From Schistocephalus solidus (Eukaryota > Platyhelminthes > Cestoda > Diphyllobothriidea > Diphyllobothriidae): a stretch of DNA of 64,000 nucleotides. How positions within the stretch are numbered: position 1 is the first letter of the stretch; every line of letters starts with the position of its first letter. This document shows, one piece after another, positions 58,225 through 64,000 of the stretch. The notes beneath the pieces were generated by a model, which saw only the letters and a list, made by a program, of their open reading frames with translations, was not told the origin of the DNA and did no database searches. Position numbers and translations under genes: made by a program. The stretch spans positions 1-64,000 of the forward strand of contig WEDG01002824.1 in the NCBI GenBank assembly GCA_017591395.1. The letters run 5' to 3'.

Positions 58225-59018
58225 TGAAGGTCGTGTTCATAGGAATCACCTATGTTATTTGTCCTCCAACTAGGACAATTTGATCTCCGTTACCACATCA
58301 CTAGAAATGTTCTGGACAATACCGTTACATATTCACTTACGTAATTGTTTCCTGCTCATTTGAAAGTTTTCTCGTGCCGAAATTCCTCATAAAACGCTAT
58401 AAACTCGGAATTTGTTTATCAGTTTAGGCAACTTAACTTCGCAGGCTCTGTATCAATAAAAAATGACAACCACTCAATGAATCAGATGTTAACAACTTCG
58501 TGAAGATCTGAGGTTATCCAGGACCTTTGACATCTACGAACGACTGAGTCGTTCCTGAATATCCTTCATACCATTTATATTTTTAAGCGCTGTTGAACAG
58601 ATAGGTGCATTTTTGCTCATAATGCTTTAAATACTCGCCATACATCAAACTCAGTGGGAATTTTTCGCATTAAACTCAGAAGAGAATATAAGTTCGTGCA
58701 GTGTTTTTAACATTCATGGACTTAAACCAATTATTTGCTAGCAGCATAACCAGTATTGACACTTCCTTAAAAATAAAGCCTGTTGAACTGGCTTCAACAC
58801 CCTCGACTGTCCCTAAATCAGTTTATACTTACAACTAAGGACCAGCAAAATGCGCAAAGAGCATAATGGCAGGCAAATTCGTTGGCTATGAGGATGCGTG
58901 TTGTTTTAGTTGTTCTTATATGTTACTTGAAGTTCAAAAACTGGAAAATGAGCTTGCAGACTTAAGGAAGCTCTTGCAAGAAAACAATACTAAACAAAAT
59001 ACGGTTAGCAATACTACA
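58225..59018 (+). mobile_element. CR1-like LINE 5' end, inverted relative to copy B
   Basis: It is homologous to copy A 1,480-2,285 and in the same strand sense as copy A. It starts at AAGGTCGTGT and includes the ORF1 start with an open frame of about 50 codons (from ~58,865: MAGKFVGYEDACCFSCSYML, then KLENELADLRKLLQENN). It ends where the DNA transposon begins. Confidence 0.85.
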
Positions 59019-59564
59019 CCCTAATAGCAATTCATATCAGACGTATATCGCCGGGATATCCACATGTCGAGATACATATGTCCACCGCATATCGTCTTTG
59101 TCCGCTTTCCGACATATACCCAATATCGAAATGTCGATATTTGTCGAAATAGACGAAAAAGGGTCGGATACTTCCTACTTTACCCCCCATTTAAAACGAA
59201 TACATACGGAACGCCCATTATTATTCCTTTACCGTAACCGCCAACAACGTAACCATTACTTTCCATCCTATTTAGCTCGCGTATATGCCACTAAAGTCAC
59301 ATTTTCCCATTTTCTCAACGTGTTGTACAAAATGTAAACACACAGTTGACGATAATATAAAAAATGTGTATTATAAAACGTCCATAATAATATATGAACA
59401 ATAATGGATATTAGTCTACTTAATATAAACAATATGGGGTTGGGGAATACGTTCAATCAGGGGTTAGCCAGGTTTTCAAGATGGTGGTTTGGAGTGAAGG
59501 TGGCTAGTCCTGGGTGGCATTCTAAAAATAGACAGTTAAGCAATATGAAAGGAAATCAACTCAC

Positions 59565-59850
59565 CATAAAAGGGTAATTCAGGCACGTGCCTTTGAACCC
59601 TCTTGCCGGCGGCGTCGGGGGACCTTTTCAGGCAACTTACAAGTGCGGCCTCCAACTCATAAAGGTTTAGACGGCGGAAATTCGGATTCAGCAGCCGTTC
59701 ATGTAAATCTCTGAAAGCAGCACGGCTGGCTTTCGGCTGTTCGACTGGATTTAGGGGGATTGATATACCCATTTGAATGGGAGCTGTACTAGCTGTCGGT
59801 AGAGCAAGCTCCAACGTTCGCAGTTTTGCTCGAATACGACATTGGGTGGC
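59565..59850 (-). pseudogene. Possible divergent exon of the transposon
   Basis: An open minus-strand stretch (LRTLELALPTASTAP, IQMGISIPLNPVEQPKASRA, LYELEAALVSCLKRSPD, HVPELPFY) ends at a good donor (GGTGAGTTGA). It may start after an acceptor ending GTGCAG. No ATG opens the frame. I do not recognise a domain, so this could be a second transposon gene or chance. Confidence 0.35.
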
Positions 59851-60240
59851 CTGCACTTCGCAGCAGCCGTTTCCCAATTATGTTGAAACGTCGATACATG
59901 TCTGCCTGAAATTCCGTTTGGGATTTAGAGACAGATGCGTCTAGAACAATGAATACTCATAAAGATATCCCTAACAGCAATGAAATACGATTCGAGGCTC
60001 GAACGGTCGTACGTCAATCGCATCTGGAATTTGATTGGTTGCTAGTGAACCTCGATGACGCGTCGCTAAGGGCGCAAGAGAATGCGCGCAGTGTTATTGG
60101 CAAATCGATCGGGCACTGAGCTGTCAATCCCGCGCGCGCCGTGCCATGCCACTTCCTGCGCTGTCCTGCTGCGACGCGGTCGCTTAACTGCCTGCACCCC
60201 TGTTCTGTCTATAATGACCGTTTTTTTGCTTTTTTTGCAG

Positions 60241-61862
60241 AATGTTTAGAGCAGTACTTACGAAAACACTTAGTAGACGTGCCCAAAAAGGTTTTCTGGA
60301 TGATTTACGTCAAATTGCCGATAATATGAGGGAAATGTATCCGTCCGACTCATCTTAATCGTCGTGGCATCTGACCTCTTCCTCTAGTTCGTCATATGAC
60401 GACTTAGATATTTCCTCTGCTGATGAGGATGCAATTTTGACATCAGATGTATCTGACATTGCACCAAACAAATCTTCAAGCACACCTACAATTGAAGAGG
60501 AACCTACGTTTCGAGAGACTATGAGTTCTTGGGCAATATGCTCGCGTATGCCATTGATTCACCAGAGCAGTCTTCTGAAGATTATAAAACGGCTGACCTC
60601 TGACCTTCCCGCAGACGCACGAACGCTGTTGGCTTGGAAAAGTGATGTTTCAACGGTGACGGCAATGGGCAGTGGTGAGTACGATCATTGAGTACTTGTG
60701 AAACAGTTAACTGAGCAGTTTTGAGGCGTCTAATAGGAAATATTGTTGTTACTTATTTAGCTGTTGATGGGCTCCCAATACACAAGATAAACTAAGCGCG
60801 GGTTTCGGCCTATCCTAGGTAGAATTATGGAGCCCTTTGTTTTTGAACTATTTTTGCATTCATCATCCCTTTTTTTCCTATTGGGTTGTAGCTCATTATG
60901 TCTGAAGATGGATTTCATACTGGGCCCTATAGATTCCAACGTTTTCGTTTCGAACATCCCGTTATTTTCGTCGTCATCGGTACGCAGAACCGTTACCATT
61001 TTTTAGGACAATTCATCTGGTAGCGGCGGTTTACGCATAACTATGCCTATTTTCCAGTCTCCTTCACATGCGGGTAAGCCATTACCTTCCATAGATAATC
61101 GTCCTAGACGGGATTCGGCGCAAACGAAAGAGGCGACGTGGTAATAAAACAAGAAGACCCAGCCGATCAGCCATCAAAGCAAGTCTTCGATGGATAACGC
61201 AAAGCGAAATGCAGGAAATAAGGCTTTTGCAGGCTTAGAAAGTGGAGGTGGCGGCCACACGGCATCGCCCTTGACGAAGTAGATGCCCTGACCGAAGCCG
61301 TCGCAGAGAGGGAATAAAGAAAGCAATTGGTAGGTTTTCTGGACATTACTTACCGTCTTACTAGGTTACACATTTGGCCTCCCTTGGCGGTGATAGCGTC
61401 AGCAATTTTGCTGATCGGGTTTTCACATCGCTCTTCGCCGATGAGGTGACCTACCGGCTAACTTCCTACGATCGCCACTAGGACACAAAGGCCTTTTTTT
61501 CTCCCCTTTATACGGAATTCTTTTGGGTAAGAAATTTCTCATTATTATCTAATTCATGTGCACCGCAGACGTGTTCAATCTTTGGAATATTCCGTAAAAG
61601 GCGGACAAACTGCAGCTAGAACGAGCTTTCAAAAATGCCTTTAAAAAGGCATATGACCGACTGCAGAAAAGGCAGCCCTTGGGCACTGTGCTGACGGTAA
61701 GTAGATTTTAATTATCAACGTTGTATACAAACATTTACTACATAAAAACATGCGCATTGTTTACTCACCATCACTAATTTTATTGTCTTTTCATTACAGG
61801 GTGGATACCTCATGAAACGGCTGAGGGCTGGCCGGGTTCATCAAAACAGGACTACTGATTAG
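60241..61862 (+). pseudogene. Transposon-encoded multi-exon gene, DUF4806-like
   Basis: First exon 60,241-60,674 follows a TTTTTTTGCAG acceptor. It reads MFRAVLTKTLSRRAQKGFLD, an acidic Ser-rich stretch, then SSLLKIIKRLTSDLPADART (a motif of transposon-associated invertebrate proteins). The next exon, from 60,761, starts VDGLPIHK. Near 61,260-61,536 comes LDEVDALTEAVAER, KQLVGFLDITYRLT and FADEVTYRLT, DTKAFFSPLYTEFFW, resembling DUF4806. Exons 61,569-61,696 and 61,800-61,862 finish with GGYLMKRLRAG and a stop. Stops at 60,356 and around 60,790, plus frameshifts, break it. The DUF4806 assignment is from memory of its pattern. Confidence 0.55.
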
Positions 61863-62183
61863 GAGAAATTTATAAGATTTATTTTTGTACACTTACGCTT
61901 TGCATATTTTTAAACAAAATATATTTTAATTGCTCACTCAGTCTTCCGCTAGTCAACTTATCATTAATAACTATTCGATTAGAATGTAATGGGGATCGTT
62001 TTTTAACCGTTTAGCTAGTATGGGCGTCAACCAAAGGAGTAAGGGGTTCCGCTGTGCGGTTGAAAAACGAGATACGAATTTTCGGATCCAATTCGCGTCC
62101 GAATTCGTTGTCATGGTCGCATCCGATTCGCGTCCGAAAATTCGTACCCTCGGATCCGATTCGCGTCCGAATTGTTATTAGGG

Positions 62184-62826
62184 ATCAGTCTTACCTGTTT
62201 GCTGAGGACATCTTCTGGAAGGCAGAGTTTCCACTGATGCGTCAGAGATGGTGTTTGGTTGTTCTTCCTATTCATACTTATATTTGCAACATGCTACCTA
62301 CCGGTGAAAGTGTAGGTGTCTGGTCCCACAAGTAGGAGTCCTCTTCCCTGTAACGACGTGCTCGCTTTGAATGCCGCTGTGAGCTCATGATCAATATCTA
62401 CAACAACACAGTAATGTATAATAGTTCAGGGAACACAGCACTAATGAACGGACGGATAACCATTGACTGCAGTAAAAAAGGACCAAAATACCAAAGACTC
62501 AATGTTCGGACGCAAATTCATGCGCGTTGTTTGAAATTGCTTTCGAATTTCAGCTCCTTTGAGTGTACAAACTTTTAGTCTCTACCTTAATGTAGACGAC
62601 ACGTTGATTTGGAATAACTCTTGAGTGGATTGTCCAGTCTCTAAATTTGGGAAATATTTTGTTGGACTTAACGATTCTGCGGCTATCCAAATATTCCATC
62701 ACTGAGGATTATTCCACGTCCAGGACATTATTCCTACGAGAAATACAAGCTTCAGCGTTCACTTGCTTCCAAATTCACGCCAGCGGTGTGCTGCTCTAAT
62801 CTGCTTTCATCAGGGAGGGAGAAGTC
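62184..62826. other. Spacer between two inverted transposon copies
   Basis: No gene is recognised. It is not part of the mirrored sequence. Confidence 0.5.
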
Positions 62827-64000
62827 CCCTAATAACAATTCGGACGCGAATCGGATCCGAAAATTCGTATCTCGTTTTTCAACCACACAGCGGAACCCCT
62901 TACTCCTTTGGTTGACGCCCATACTAGCTAAACGGTTAAAAAACGATCCCCATAACATTCTAATCGAATAGTTATTAATGATAAGGTGACTCGCGGAAGA
63001 CTGAGTGAGCAATTAAAATATATTTTGCTTAAAAATATGGAAAGCGTAAGTGTACAAAAATAAATCTTATAAATTTCTCCTAATCAGTAGTCCTGTGTTG
63101 ATGGACCCGGCAATCCCTCAGCCGTTTCATGAGGTATCCACCCTGTAATGAAAAGAAAATAAAAATAAGTGATGGTGAGTAAACAATGCGCATGTTTTTA
63201 TGTAGTAAATGTTTGTAAACAACGTTGATAATTAAAATCTACTTACCGTCAGCACAGTGCCCCAGGGCTGCCTTTTCTGCAGTCGGTCATATGCCTTTTT
63301 AAAGGCATTTTTGAAAGCTCGTTCTAGCTGCAGTTTGTCCGCCTTTTACGAAATATTCCAAAGATTGAACACGTCTGCGGTGCACATGAATTAGTTAATA
63401 ATGAGAATTTTCTTACCCAAAAGAATTCCGTATAAAGGGGAGAGGAAAAAGGCCTTTGTGTCCTAGTGGCGACCGTAGAAAGTTAGCCGGTAGGTCACCT
63501 CATCGGCGAAGAGCGATGTGAAAACGCGATCAGGAAAATTGCTGACGCTATCGCCGCCAAGGGAGGCCAAATGGGTAACCTAGTTAGACGGTAAGTAATG
63601 TTCAGAAAACCTACCAATTGCTGTCTATATGCCCTCTCTGTGACGGCTTTGGTCAGGGCATCTACTTCGTCAAGGGTCGACATTTGTTGTACAATTGGAC
63701 CCCTTGCAGTAGGCTGGGGCTGTGTGCCGCAGCTACCAATGTGCTCATCCAGGCGATGCCGTGTGGCCGCCACCTCCACTTTCTAAGCCTGCAAAAGCCT
63801 TATTTCTTGCATTTGGCTTTGCGTTATCCATCGAAGACTTGCTTTGATGGCTGATCGGCTGGGTCTTCTTGTTTTATTACCACGTCGCCTCTTTCGTTTG
63901 CGCTGAATCACGTCTAGGAAGATTATCTATGGAAGGTAATGGCTTACCCGCATGTGAAGGAGACTGGAAAATAGGCATAGTTATGCTAGAACCGCCGCTA
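62827..64000 (-). mobile_element. Second copy of the DNA transposon, inverted, cut by window end
   Basis: It begins CCCTAATAACAATTCGGACG and mirrors 61,021-62,183 in reverse complement with few differences. Minus-strand coding remains: KRLRDCRVHQHRTTD at the end of the gene, FADEVTYRLTFYGRH, and a longer open piece at 63,495-63,779 (TLDEVDALTKAVTERAYRQQ, LVGFLNITYRLT). This copy lacks the premature stop that truncates the first copy's DUF4806-like region. Its other end lies beyond 64,000. Confidence 0.8.

Larger units (their letters stand above)
59019..62183 (+). mobile_element. DNA transposon with CCCTAATARCAATTC terminal inverted repeats
   Basis: Left end CCCTAATAGCAATTCATATC (59,019). Right end is the reverse complement of CCCTAATAACAATTCGGACG (62,183). 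It is 3,165 bp. It encodes a multi-exon gene on the plus strand and a possible divergent exon on the minus strand. A subterminal cluster of GGATCCGATTCGCGTCCGAA units lies at 62,085-62,170. No clear target duplication was found. The superfamily is not assigned. Confidence 0.7.

Overview
This is a 64 kb piece of an animal genome with one recognisable host gene. The rest is a dense bed of old transposable elements. The mix is small GT-AG introns, CR1/jockey-like LINEs, an RTE-like LINE whose reading frame runs on into C2H2 zinc fingers, Penelope-like elements (PLEs) with GIY-YIG tails, and a tRNA-derived SINE. That mix suggests a parasitic flatworm, most likely a diphyllobothriid-type tapeworm with a large repeat-rich genome. 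The organism is inferred; nothing in the window proves it.

Host gene: on the + strand, nine exons between about 9,456 and 41,176 join in consistent phase into a protein of about 578 residues. It reads as WD repeat-containing protein 37 (WDR37): an N-terminal helical segment, then seven WD40 blades. Two of the exons are very short (66 nt at 12,930-12,995 and 54 nt at 26,337-26,390); I found them from splice sites, phase and the expected protein. The first exon's upstream border and the true start codon are unresolved. The introns total about 30 kb and are full of repeats.

Layout. 0-6.4 kb: LINE remains, including an almost full-length but broken CR1-like copy A. 6.4-9.4 kb: mostly empty, with an RTE endonuclease scrap. 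9.4-41.2 kb: WDR37, whose introns hold SINEs, three PLE families' remains (one lies just downstream), a (TAG)n microsatellite, two large inverted copies of an unclassified repeat called X here, and a 4.85 kb RTE element inserted in one X copy with an 11-bp target duplication. 41.2-52.7 kb: fragments of the same RTE family, a PLE and another LINE, ending in a scrambled RTE copy with a 747-bp segment tandemly triplicated. 53-59 kb: two antisense LINEs, one with a head-to-head inverted 5' part. 59-64 kb: a DNA transposon of 3.17 kb with short terminal inverted repeats and a multi-exon gene, followed by a second copy in inverted orientation that runs off the window.

No intact mobile-element protein was found: each has stops, frameshifts or lost catalytic residues. 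WDR37 has no visible damage, so it is probably functional.
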